Below, piece after piece: positions 25,406-36,658 of a stretch of 64,000 bases of DNA. The first letter of the stretch is position 1. Each line of letters opens with the position of its first letter. The notes below the pieces were generated by a model. It searched no databases. It was not told the DNA's origin and saw only the letters and a list, made by a program, of their open reading frames with translations. The translations under genes were made by a program, and so were the position numbers. The stretch is from Manihot esculenta. Taxonomy: Eukaryota > Streptophyta > Magnoliopsida > Malpighiales > Euphorbiaceae. The stretch spans positions 11,032,445 to 11,096,444 of the forward strand of contig NC_035165.2 of the NCBI RefSeq assembly GCF_001659605.2, written 5' to 3'.

Positions 25406-25596
25406 TGATATTGTTGAGATTAGTTTGATGATGTGGTAAGAATGAAACTAGACTGCGATCAGCTAGAACATGTAAAAGAGGAAATGTGAGAGGTGGTAGA
25501 TGTTCACGACAGTCATTTTAACGCTCAAGTTAGTATCTTGAAGAATAGAGAGAATGCAATGAATTATTTAGAGATTGTGTAGTATTAGAGATAGAG

Positions 25597-25923
25597 TGAT
25601 GCGGAACCTCAGCCTATTAGAGACTAAAACGACACATACCCTAATAAAAAGAACTTAGTTAAAAAAATAATTCTCCAATCTAAATCACCCTTAATTAACA
25701 TACAATTAAGAACACTTATAACTGATTGTTTTTAACAGCAGTAAGAATAAGAATCATACAAGTTAGTATCAAACATTGTTCGTGATGCAATGTCAAGAAC
25801 CAAGATCTCTCTTAAACTCTCAAAGAAGAATCGTGTAAAGCAATTGTATTGAATAATTGATAATCTGTGTACGATATGAAAAAAAGAGATGTTTTATATA
25901 CCTGGGACACCCTAGCCTAATTA

Positions 25924-25988
<65 letters not shown>

Positions 25989-26381
25989 GTAAAAACCTAA
26001 ATAAAGACACATGATCTTTGCCACTTCCCACTACTATGCATAGACCCATGATCTATGCTACTACCCACTACTCTGCATCTATCCATGATCTATGCCACTA
26101 TTCACTACTGGATAATTACACATTACTAGTTAACTACCCACTACTAAATAATTACCCACTATAAATACAAAATTTGAATCGTTAATAAGGACACATTCGG
26201 CCTAATTGACTTGGAATGACCAGATTGTTCTTCAACTTCAAAATGAACTTGAAAAGTTTCAACATATTCCTTCATGAATCCTTAAAGTGCTTCCTTCAAT
26301 CTCTTGGATCTCAACCTTGTAATTAGTCCTTGAGGCAATGCTAGCTCATCATTTTTTGTATTGTTGGTTGTGCTTACATCA
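25597..26381 (-). repeat. G1 3' LTR
   Basis: 785 bp, TG...CA ends (TGATGCGG ... TTACATCA on the plus strand). Nearly the same sequence recurs at 31919-32745. It contains an (AAT)n run at about 25928-25988. The pol reading frame runs about 100 bp into this LTR. Confidence 0.92.
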
Positions 26382-26394
26382 TCCCATCTCTCTT
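26382..26394 (-). other. G1 polypurine tract
   Basis: On the minus strand AAGAGAGATGGGA lies directly before the 3' LTR start (TGATGTAAGC), the expected place for plus-strand priming. Confidence 0.8.
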
Positions 26395-27470
26395 GAAAAG
26401 GATTCGTCCTCGAATCTGTACCAAAATCAAAAGGAGACAAATCATAAATATTAAAGGTAGCACTTACACCAAACTCACCTGGCAGATCAATTATATATGT
26501 ATGCGTTGTTATTGATTCGTTCCAACACTTGATATGATCCATCCTCTCGTGCATCGAGTTTTGATTTCCTTTGATTCGGAAATCTCTCCTTTCGCATATG
26601 GATCCAAACCCAATCACCTAGCCTGAATACAACTTTCTTGCGACCCCTATTGGCTTGTTTCTCATACATTCTGTTACGCTTCTCAATATGCTCACGCGCT
26701 TTCATGTATATTGATTTAACCATTTCAACATTCCTTTTCCATCTAAATCAGACAACTCGTTCAAAGGTAAAGGCATTAAATCTAATATAATTAATGGATT
26801 AAAACCATACACAATCTCAAAAAGGTGAATAACCAGTAGAAGAATGGACAGCGCGATTATAAGCAAATTCAACATATGGCAAATATTCTTCTCAAGTTTT
26901 TAAGTCCCTACCCACAATAGCACGAAGTATAGTTCCTAAAGTCCTGTTCACAACTTCAGTTTGGCCATCAGTTTGTGGATGACAAGTAGTATAAAATAAA
27001 AGTTTAGTACCTAATTTCCCCTACAAAACACGCCAGAAATGACTAAGGAACTTAGAATCTCTATAAGAAACAATAGTCCTAGGTATACCATGTAGACGGA
27101 CTACTTCCCTGAAAAACAAATCAGCTATGTTCGTTGCATATCAGTTTTATGACATGGAATAAAATGTGTCATCTTACTAAAGCGATCTACAACAACAACA
27201 CTGAATCTCTACCTTTTTTTGTCCTAGATAAACCTATCATAAAATCCATAGATATATCAGTCCAAGGAGTATACAGCCCATGTGGCAAGGACTTAGATTT
27301 AACTTGTTTACATGCAAAGCATTGAGCACAAATTTTCTCTACATATTTTCGCATATTAGGCCAATAAAAGTGTTCATTCAACATGTCTAAAGTCTTTTAC
27401 ACACCAAAATGTCCCATTAACCCTCCTGAATGTGATTCTCTAACAAGCAACTCACGCATTGAACAATTGA
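26382..27470 (-). pseudogene. G1 integrase remains
   Basis: At 27187-27384 (minus) the zinc-finger end and start of the core are visible: HFYWPNMRKYV, CAQCFACKQ and ISMDFMIGL. At 26487-26723 the C-terminal part appears (GRKKVVFRLGDWVWIH, SYQVLERINNNAY), continuing as GVSATFNIYDLSPFD into the LTR. Several stops and frame changes lie between these blocks. Confidence 0.85.
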
Positions 27471-27480
27471 GTATGCATAT

Positions 27481-27888
27481 TTATTTCCCCCTAAAAAGAA
27501 ACCCATTATGCAAATAAAACTTGTTAAACGCCCTATATTCACATGCCTTAAATACATCAGCAAAATCAGTATCATTCTCATATATATCTTTCAAATGCTC
27601 AAATCCTAATAACTTAGAACTAAGTACGGAAGTCAATGCATAACGTCTAGATAATGCATCAGTAACCACATTCTCTTTACTTTGCTTGTATTTAATCACA
27701 TAAGGAAAGATTTCGAGATACTTAACCCACTTACTATGTCGCTTGTTCAACTTACCTTGTCCCTTAAAGTGTTTGAGAGATTGATGATCGGTATGAATCA
27801 CGAACTCATTAGGCAGCAAGTAGTGTTCCCAAACTTCAAGAGCCCTAATCAGTGCGTAGAACTCTTTGTCATAGGTTGAATAGTTCAA
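27481..27888 (-). pseudogene. G1 RNase H domain
   Basis: An open 135-codon stretch reads [19 protein letters not shown] ... [13 protein letters not shown] ... VTDALSRR, the standard RNase H part of gypsy pol with its catalytic TDHQSL strand. A linker towards integrase follows (FLFRGK). The upstream join to reverse transcriptase is broken by stops. Confidence 0.9.
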
Positions 27889-27889
27889 A

Positions 27890-28943
27890 TATGCGCCACC
27901 TAACTTCTCACTAAATATGCTATGGGTCGGCCTTCCTGCATAAGAACAACACCAATACCAATCCTAGAAGCATCATATTCGATTTCAAAGGTTTTAGAAA
28001 AATCAGGTAACCTTAAAACAAGAGTAGTAGTAAGTTTTTCTTTTAATGTATTAAATGCAAGTTCCTGTTCTTTACCCCCATTTAAACCCTACAACCTTTT
28101 TAATGATCTCATTTAGAGGTGCAGCAATAGTGCTGAAATCTCTAACAAACCTCCTATAGAAGCTTGCTAATCCATGAAAGGATCTCACCTCATTAGCATT
28201 CTTAGGTGTAGGCCATTCTGGATAGCCTTAATCTTTTCAGTATCTGTCTCAACTCCACGTAAACTAACAACAAATCCTAGAAATATGACACTATCAGTAC
28301 AAAATGTGCATTTCTTAAGATTAGCATACAATTCATGATCATGCAACTTCTATAGGATAAGTTCAACATGCCTAATATGATCATCCAAGTTTCAGCTATA
28401 AATCAATATATCATCAAAATACACAATCACAAACTTACCTAGGTAATCACGCAAAACATGATTCATTTATCTCATAAATGTGCTAGGTGCATTAGTTAAG
28501 CCAAAAGGCATCACTAACTATTCATATAAACTATATTTAGTCTTAAAGGCAGTTTTCCACTCATCATCTAGCTTCATCTTAATTTGATGATAACTACTTT
28601 GCAAATCACTTTTGGTAAAGAAAACAGCACCATATAATTCTTCAAGCATATCATCTAATCTAGGAATAGGATGGCAATATTTTACAGTGATTTTGTTGAT
28701 CGCACGACAATCAACACACATACGCATTGTTCCATCTTTCTTTGGAACCAACAAAACAGGTACTGCGCATGGACTGAGGCTCTCCCTGATATGTCCCTTA
28801 GCTAGCAACTCATCAACTTGCTTTTGCAATTCCTTTGTCTCCTCAGGATTACTCCGGTAAGCTGGACGGTTTGGAATCTGAGCTCCAGAGATAAAATCGA
28901 TCTGATGTTCTATTCCCCTAATAGACGACAACCGAGATGGCAC
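27890..28943 (-). pseudogene. G1 reverse transcriptase remains
   Basis: The open part 28518-28943 holds the fingers and palm start (VPVLLVPKKDGTMRMCVDCR, FFTKSDLQSSYHQIK). Downstream, across stop codons, the frame continues with MPFGLTNAPSTF and the catalytic YFDDILIYS (about 28400-28425). At least three in-frame stops separate these motifs. Inactive. Confidence 0.9.
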
Positions 28944-28970
28944 CTCCTCAGGAAATATATTCGCAAAATC

Positions 28971-29800
28971 CTACAACAACTTAGAAAAAGAACTAGGCAA
29001 TTCATCAGTAGGGTTAGTCTCAATCATAAAATTGGAACTAAAATGCAACATAATCAAAACTTTCTTCCCTAAGTATGCTTTCTTCAACTCTCTCTCTTTA
29101 CAATAAAAGGAAGACTTGCTGAATTCTTCACTCTTCTCACTCAGCTCTCCTTTTACCTCCACACTCACTAATGTTTTCTCTCCTGCACATCTCTCATTTT
29201 TATCCTTTCTTGTGCAGTCACTCTCCTTTGGGCCATTTGAAACATTCTTTTTACTACTGGCCTCTTTTCCCTCATTCTTTTTACTTGTCTCACCTCCCTT
29301 ACCTAATTTAGCAGATTGTTGTAATTTTACTTGATCTGCATATACATCTTTAGGAGATAATAGTACAAATATATATTTTACACCAAGAAACGTAAAAGAA
29401 AACCTATTACTATACTCATCATGAATGACACGCCTATCAAATTGCCATGGTCTACCTAACAAAATATGTTCAGCCTACATGGGTACAATATCACAAGTAA
29501 CCTCATCTACATACTTACCAATAGAAAATGACACTTTACATTACTTGGTTACCTTTGTCTCGCCACTATTATTCAACTACTGAAGTCTGTAAGGATTATG
29601 GTGTTTAATAGTTTATAGTCCTAATTTATCAACTAAAATAGTACTATCACAATTAACTTGACTACCCGAGTTTATTATTATGCAATAGACTTTACCACCT
29701 ATCAAACAACGAGTGTGAAAGATGTTTTCACGCTGTTCAATTTCCTCTTCTTTAATAGAAATATTTAAAGTACGCAATATCACTAAGGGCTCTCCCTAAA
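28971..29800 (-). pseudogene. G1 protease region and gag-pol linker
   Basis: Near 29660 the minus strand reads INSGSQVN, which resembles the aspartic protease active site D-[ST]-G with Asn in place of Asp. About 60 residues on, ILLGRPWQFDRRVIHD (29400-29465) matches the flap/core end of gypsy proteases. A Lys/Glu-rich linker follows (29000-29330). Stops interrupt it. Confidence 0.7.
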
Positions 29801-29929
29801 CAAGATACTCTTCTATCTTTACATCAGAACAATCTTCTAAAGGTGGTATTTCATCAGAATCAGAGTCAGTTTCGGAGACTATCTCATCTCCCCTCACTAT
29901 CATGGCACGTTTATTAGCACACTCATTGG

Positions 29930-30900
29930 CATAATTTCCACGCCCTTTACATTTAAAGCACTGAATATCTCTAATCCTATTAGATTTAGGGGCTTATTCA
30001 TTTTTACCATGAGAATTAGATGTTTCTTTGGAAGGTAACGTGCCTTTTTGAGTTGAAGACTTATCAAACCTTTTAGGATCAGCCTTGGTGTTCCATTTGG
30101 AACCCCATTTGCTATTGGAGTTTTGAGTAGCCCTGTTACTCCCCCATCTACTTCGGCCTCTTTGTCTTTCCACCTTAATGGAAATATTCACCAAGTCTTC
30201 CAAATCAACATATGGTTGCAAATCAACCACATCAGTAATCTCCTTGTTTAGACCACCAAAGAAACGAGCCATAGTCTGGTCTTCCTCCTCCACTATGTTT
30301 GCTTTGATCAGGAGCAACTCCATCTCCTTATGATACTCATCAACAGATTTTGATCCCTGGGTTAATCTTTGCAACTGATGATGGAGATCTCTATGGTAAT
30401 AAGTAAGCACATATTTCTTCCTCATGATTCGCTTCATCTCTTCCCAATAAGCAATGGGTAACTCTCCATTCCTTCTCCTAGATTTCACAAGCTCATCCCA
30501 TCATATTAGTGCATAATCTGAAAACTCAAGGGCAACAAGTTTTACCTTTTTATCGTCGGAATAGCTTTGACAGTTAAAAACCATCTCCACTTTATGCTCC
30601 CACTCTAAATAGGCATCAACAGCAGCCTTACCATTGAAGCTCGGAATCTTCATCTTTATGGAGTTCATATTATTATCTACATAGGGTACATGATCATTGA
30701 ACTTTCTGGCTCGGAAAGGGGCTGATTGTGCCTCATTTTCCCCTTCATAGGATGGATCGTGTGTATCATCATCTCTCTAATTAGACTTGCCTTTTGAAGA
30801 TTTAAGGTTGTCCTCAAGGTTATCTATTCTCAAATTTAGCTTATGAAGCTATCCATGAAAGCTTTATACATAACTTTAAGAGCAAATGTTGGGTCAGAAG
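29930..30900 (-). pseudogene. G1 gag remains with altered zinc knuckle
   Basis: The open stretch 29994-30488 is a typical retrotransposon Gag core: YWEEMKRIMRKKYV, YHRDLHHQLQRLTQGSKSV and EDQTMARFFGGLN. It is followed by a basic tail. About 29935-29975 encodes a CCHC-type knuckle, CFKCKGRGNYANEC, in which Asn replaces the metal-binding His. Upstream gag (30500-30900) is recognisable but broken. Confidence 0.85.
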
Positions 30901-31905
30901 TATCACCAATATTATGCCCATACATTATAGAAAAATTCACAATTCTCTCAACTCACGTGTTTAACTTTCAAGCACTCACTTAGTATCTCAAAAGTGTACT
31001 TTAGAATAAAAACTCAATAAGCCTAACTTGTATGATTCAAATAACAAGGAAAGCAAAAAAAGACCTAACAAAAAAAAAAGATAGGAAACAACACTAGATG
31101 CAAACTGACCAAAATGAACAAACGGATTGATTTAGCACACAAAAGTGAGATTTCTTGTACTAAGTGTAATTAGATGTTCAACAATGTGCAATTTATCAAA
31201 CTAAGTGTAAGGAACCAACAGACACAAAGACACCAAATTGACAAACTAAGAATCAAAATTGACAAGACGGATGTGCTTAACACGAAGTTTCCTTAAGCAT
31301 GCGATCCTGGGTTAACTAATGTTAATATTGACTCAACAAAAACAATTCAAAGCAAGCAAACAAAATAGACGCTTAAAACACCAAATATTAAGTACAACTG
31401 TTTTGTGGAAAATACTACCCAAATTGGCTCTAAACCTATCCCAAATATGTATTTCGAATTCCAAGCCCAGAAATATGTTCAAGGTATATGAAATATGATT
31501 TATATCAGTAGGTATCAATATCAAAACAAAGTTTCAATAATTAATCCAAAGTTACATAAATTTTTTTCTTTTTTTTCTTCTTTTTGGTATTTTTCTTATA
31601 TGGACAGAAGTAAAACACTAGAAATACTATTCTAAGAGTGTTAGAAGAGGAGCATACGAATTAGGGCAAAAAACACAAACCAAATCACTAAAGATAGTAA
31701 TTCCGCCTAAACAAGAATTTAGGGTAAAATTCGATTTGAACAGCAGCTAAACAATGTATTCGACTCTAATAGGTATCCCAAATGGAAAGATCACGAAAAA
31801 TTGAAGAAAATACACCAGATAACCAAAGTGATATATTCGGCCAATAATGGACAAAATTGAATACAAAGACATAAAGGATAATTAAGAAATTATTACTAAG
31901 CCTAA
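30901..31905. other. G1 untranslated leader region
   Basis: This lies between the gag start and the primer site, AT-rich, without coding signal, as expected for the 5' UTR of the element. Confidence 0.6.
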
Positions 31906-31916
31906 CTCTGATACCA
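31906..31916 (-). other. G1 primer binding site (initiator tRNA-Met)
   Basis: On the minus strand TGGTATCAGAG starts 2 nt after the 5' LTR end. This matches the complement of the 3' end of plant initiator methionine tRNA, the commonest primer of plant LTR retrotransposons. Confidence 0.9.
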
Positions 31917-31918
31917 AT

Positions 31919-32245
31919 TGATGTGGAACCCCAGCCTATTAGAGACTGAAATGACACATACCCTAGTAAAAAGAACTTAGTTCGGAAAATAATTCCCCAA
32001 TCTAAAGCACCCTTAATTAACATGCAATTAAGAACACTTATAACTAATTGATTTTAAGAGCAGCAAGAATAAAAATCATACAAGTTAGTATCAAACCTTA
32101 TTCGTGATGCAATGTCAAGAACCAAGATCTCTCTTATGCTCTCAAAGAAGAATCGTGTAAAGCAATTGTATTGAATAATTGATAATCTGTGTACAATATG
32201 CAAAAAGGAGATGCTTTATATACCTAGGGCATCCTAGCCTAATTA

Positions 32246-32334
<89 letters not shown>

Positions 32335-32745
32335 GTAAAAACCTAAATAAAGACCCATGATCTTTGTCACTTCCCACTACTATACATAGACCCATGATCT
32401 ATGCTACTACCTACTACTCTGCATGGATTCATGATCTATGCCACTATCCACTACTGGATAACTACACACTACTAGTTAACTACCCACTACTAAATAACTA
32501 GCCACTACTAAATAACTACCCATTATAAATACAAAATTTGAATCGTCAATAAGGACACATTCGGCCTAATTGACTTGGAATGGCCAGATTATTCTTCAAC
32601 TTCAAAATGAACTTGCAAAACTTCAAAATATTCCTTCATGAATCCTTGAAGTGCTTCCTTCAATCTCTTGGATCTCAACCTTGTAATTGGTCCTTGAGGC
32701 AATACTAGCTCTTCATTTTTGGTGTTATTGATTGTGCTTACATCA
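31919..32745 (-). repeat. G1 5' LTR
   Basis: 827 bp, TG...CA ends. It is collinear with 25597-26381 but with scattered substitutions and a longer (AAT)n run (about 32246-32334). The differences show the element is not recent. Confidence 0.92.
32246..32334. repeat. (AAT)n microsatellite in the G1 5' LTR
   Basis: About 30 AAT units. The matching site in the other LTR (25928-25988) has about 20. Confidence 0.95.
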
Positions 32746-33135
32746 TACCGTACCTTTACCTTTGTGATCGTTCTCCTTTTATACTATAAGAAGATGGAGA
32801 TAAATATATCTTTTTCTAAGAATCCAGTGATGATGTGGCTGACTGTTCGATAATGAACATCGCCAACTAATGGATTGGTGATCCCGCGATCACGTGCGAA
32901 ATGGGAATGTGTCTGATAACGGTAATCTTGTGCCAAGACTCGGCCTATCAGAAGAGGGTGAGTCTTGATGATAGTTCGGGTGTTAATGTGTCTAGGTCTT
33001 CCTTTCACATAATGAGACAGTGTCTCCCACTTATCAGATTCTTGCCACGTGGCCCCTGATGTAAGCACCCGCATCAGCCCCTGTTTTGTGGTGATAACTC
33101 ATATCTTATTTTTGGGTGGATGTTATGTAACATCA

Positions 33136-34049
33136 GAGGTCCCCCACTGGCCTTTGACTCTTTAGGTTCGAAGGTGACCATTTGCCTTTTCGATTTAGGA
33201 AACATTGCATGATCTCAGTTGTGAGCATCGTTTCGCTTACTTGTGGTCACCTTATTTTTTGAGCCGCATTTAAAAGTTTGTTGGCTATTTCACTGTACAA
33301 GAACCCGCTGTATAAGAACCCTTCTTTTTTCTTTTTAGTTCACGATGGTTTATCATGGGAGAGAGGAGTGGAGGTTCTTCTTCTTCTGTTCTTGTGGGTA
33401 ACCAAATCTGTATGGAGGATATCATCATGGCCTTTGAAGAACAACTGAAGTCGAGTCTTTCTGAAGGTACAAGTACACTGCTTAGTTCTATGCACTGATT
33501 GAGGACTGCAACCAATACGACTATAATGGTTTTTCAGCATTGCGACCTCTGGGCGGGTTGGATTGTGCGAGATTGATTCCTAGAGGAAGGCTAGGAAAGT
33601 AGTTGGAGAGATAGCTCTTCTCATGGCCTTTCAGACGGCTCCCTCTCATAGGATGGGATGGATTTTAAGGATTCTGATGTAATAGAGACTTTTGATGTAA
33701 CAGAGAATTTATTCAAGTCCCTTTCTTGACTCTTTGTAATCTTTTGTAATGAAAATATATGTTTCGTATGCTTGTGTGCTTCCTTTGTTGCCACCATTTT
33801 TGCCGAGCGAAGGGAGCTAAAACATATCTTCCTTATCGCCCGTTTAGTTATAAAATAGTTAAAAACATAGGATTAATACCTAGGCCTGTAGCCCTACAGA
33901 CTGCCATCCTTTTGTCGTAAAATGTCTTAGGAGGATTTGTTAATAAGGATCTTTCACTCGATCTAATTTTTTGTTTGACACCTTCATCCTTTGTCTTTTC
34001 GGGGTTGGTATATCTACATTTTTTGTTGTCTGGCATAAACAACTCGATT
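33136..34049. other. Element A non-coding 3' region
   Basis: It starts with the purine tract of element A (minus strand of 33136-33150: CCAGTGGGGGACCTC). The rest lacks protein signal and is element UTR. Confidence 0.5.
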
Positions 34050-34600
34050 AATGGGGCCAACGCCTAAATCTGTGGTCGCAAGAGTCGCCTCGTGGCCTGA
34101 CCTATCAAAAATTACCTTGTGGCCTTACTTAGTGGGACCAGCGCCCGAATGGCCTGGCAAAAATTGCCTTATCGCCTTGCCTAGTGGGACTAACGCTTGA
34201 ATGGCCTAGAGAAAAATGCCTTATAGCCTGGCCCGGCGAAAACTGTCTTATGGCCTGGCCTGGGTGAAAATTACCTTATGGCCTTGCTTAATGGGACCAA
34301 TCCCTGAATGGCCTGGCAAAAACTACCTTATGGCTTGGCCTAGCGAAAATTGCCTTACGGCCTTTCTTAGTGGAACTAATGCCCGAATGGCCTGGCGAAA
34401 ACTGCCTTATGGCCTGGTCTAGCGAAAACTGTCTTATAGTCTTGCCTAGTGGGACCAACACCCGAATGGCCTGGCAAAAACTGTTTTATGGCTTGGCCTG
34501 GCAAAAAGTGCCTTATGCCCTTGCTTAATTGGACCAACGCTCGAATGACCTGGCAAAAACTGCCTTAAGGCCTGGTTTAGCCTCTCTTCGAGGGAGGCAA
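34050..34600. repeat. About 80-bp tandem array in element A
   Basis: A unit of roughly 80 bp recurs about six times: GGGACCAACGCCCGAATGGC, then CTGGCAAAAACTGCCTTATG, then GCCTGGCCTAGCGAAAA. Starts near 34290, 34370, 34449 and 34530 show the spacing. Half units (GCCTTATGGCCT) also repeat within it. Related words occur in element B at 53400-54260. Confidence 0.85.
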
Positions 34601-34844
34601 TCCCCTCGTTCCTTATTACTAAAGAACAACACATGTGAAAAAGACCTTGTTAATTTGTTATTGATAAAACTTTCTCAGATGATGTTCCAAGAATGGGGAA
34701 TGACTTGACCATTTAACTTAGTTAGCTTATATGACCCTTGGTGAATAACCTTCGAGACCCTTAATGGTCCTTTTCAATTCTCGCCCAACTTACTAGACCT
34801 GACGTTGCCACTAGTTACATCTACTCTTTTAAGGACTAGATCCC

Positions 34845-35805
34845 CTACGTTGAAGGCTCAAGGCCTAACCTTACTATTGAATGTTCAGAACATCTTGTTT
34901 CTACCATTCTGATTGCGGCCTTTTCCCATAGGAATTTTGCTTGGTCCAAATTGAAATGTATTTCTTCAGGAGTCCTTGATATCTCAGGGTATTGTGTCCT
35001 GAAGCTGCCTATTTGTATTTCTATGGAAATGATTGTCTCGGTCCCATAGATAAGAGAAAAGAGCATTTCTCCTGTAGCTATCCTGTGGTTAGTTCTATAT
35101 GCCCATAGTATGTGAGGTAACTCTTTGGTCCAGTTGCCCTTGGCTTGGTCGAGTCTTTTCTTTAGATCCTGTAAGATGGTCCTGTTAGTTACCTCAATCA
35201 TATTGTTGGTCTGGAGGTGATAGATTGAGCTGAACCTTAAGTCAATTTTCTATTTCTTGTAGAATTCTTTGAACATGGAGCTTACAAATTGAGTTCTATT
35301 ATTGATGATCACTATTTTTGGCATTTCAAATTGAGTGAATATGTTTTTTCTGATGAAGAAAATCGTTTGTTGGGTGGTGATGAACTATATTGCCTCTGTC
35401 TTTGCCCACTTGCTGAAATGATCTACCACAACGATTACGAACTTTCTTCACTCGGTTGCCTTAGGGAACGGGCAAAGAATGTCTATCTCCTACTGAAAGA
35501 AAGGCCAGGGACTTCCAATGGCCGCTTACATTGCTCCCGGGGTCCTTGGGATGTTTGCATGTACTTGGCATCTTTGACACCTCTGGACAAGCTGCTTCAT
35601 GTCTTTCATTATCATCGGCCAGTAGTATCCTTATCTAAATGTTTTCTGACCAATTGTTCGGGCTCTTTTTTGGCTCCCGCAATCACCTTCATGGATATCC
35701 CTTAAGATTTCTTATCCTTCCTCCTCAGTAACACACCGCAGCCATGAATGTATTAAGGACCTCCTGTATAACCAGCCATCAATTAGTGCATATTTAGAAG
35801 ACTTT
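34845..35805 (-). pseudogene. Element A integrase remains
   Basis: The open stretch 34845-35201 (minus) reads LDQAKGNWTKELPHILWAYR and later FNLDQAKFLWEKAAIRM, the C-terminal part of a gypsy integrase. At 35210-35430 a core with stops is seen (FEMPKIVIINN, QFVSSMFKEFY). The zinc-finger part is near 35560-35650. Broken by stops. Confidence 0.8.
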
Positions 35806-35809
35806 CTTA

Positions 35810-36404
35810 TTACCTGTTTGGCTGATATTCATCGACTGAAAGATCATCTTGTGTCAAAAATTTGTATACTGGCATCATCCATGATTCCCCTTCTTCTATG
35901 TGAAAGGACTCTTCCACTGCCGTTGCTAGAGTGTACAATTCCTCGAATTGAAACGATTGGGTCAAGTGTTGTTTGCCCGCCGCTGCCATCTTGGCTAGAA
36001 GATCCGCCTCTTTATTATTGCCTCTGGCCACTTGGAAAAGTTCGTAGCTACCCTGCCCATCTTTAATCCTGACCATTAGGGATCAAACCTTCTCCTCGTA
36101 TTTAATAAGGTTTGGTTCTCGGATTCTGAATTGTCCCTAACATTGATTAACAACTAATTGTAAGTCACTAAAAATAATGAATTTTTATATACCTAATTCC
36201 TTGATGATTCTTAGGGCCGTTATTATAGTCTCGTATTCGGCTACATTGTTAGTAGCATTTAAGGCGAGTTTGGGTGCATATTGAAGCTTTATTCCTATCT
36301 GAGATTACAATAAGATCTCACTTCCTAAACCCCCAGCTCTGCAAGCTCCGTCTGCCTAGACCTTCCAGTCCTCTGTGTTCTCCTTTAAGGACCCTGAAGG
36401 TTTT
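35810..36404 (-). pseudogene. Element A additional (archaeal-type) RNase H remains
   Basis: On the minus strand ALNATNNVAEYETIITALR (about 36205-36260) and FSDLQLVVNQC match the additional RNase H of Tat-lineage elements. ARGNNKEADLLAKMAAAGKQ (35970-36030) is its end. Several stops are present. A family T LTR interrupts it at 36405. Confidence 0.8.
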
Positions 36405-36658
36405 TGTAATACCCGGCTCGAGTCCGGCATCGGAATTCCTATAGTCCGGTGGAATCTCGGGTGTCGGAACCCTCGAGAAGGGTATTCATATGTTTTCCAA
36501 GGTATTTTCACTTGTTTTCATGTTTTGAAGTGTTAAAAGACTTGAGTTTTGAAAGAAAAGCAACAAGGGAGAACTGCAAAGGTTCGGCCGCCGAAAATTG
36601 CATGGTTGCGGCTTCACGTTCGGCTGCCGAAGGTGGTCTGGCCAGCCACCTATAAAAG

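Larger units (their letters stand above)
25597..32745 (-). mobile_element. Element G1: full-length but decayed Ty3/gypsy retrotransposon
   Basis: A 7149-bp element with two LTRs, a primer site, a polypurine tract and gag-pol in the order gag, protease, reverse transcriptase, RNase H, integrase on the minus strand. This domain order defines Ty3/gypsy. Stops and frame breaks occur in all parts, so it is not autonomous. It sits inside the LTR of element A. The lineage within gypsy was not assigned. Confidence 0.9.
25406..33135 (-). repeat. 3' LTR of element A, split by G1
   Basis: The two pieces, 25406-25596 and 32746-33135 (581 bp together), align along their length with the LTRs of element B at 51986-52497 and 55526-58279. 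Shared phrases include TGATATTG, ATGATGTGG, GTGATCGTTCTCC and GTAACATCA at the end. It starts TG and ends CA. Confidence 0.75.

Noticed and set aside
34216..34422. Repetitive open frames across the element A array
   Set aside because: They are translations of the tandem DNA repeat, also open on the other strand.
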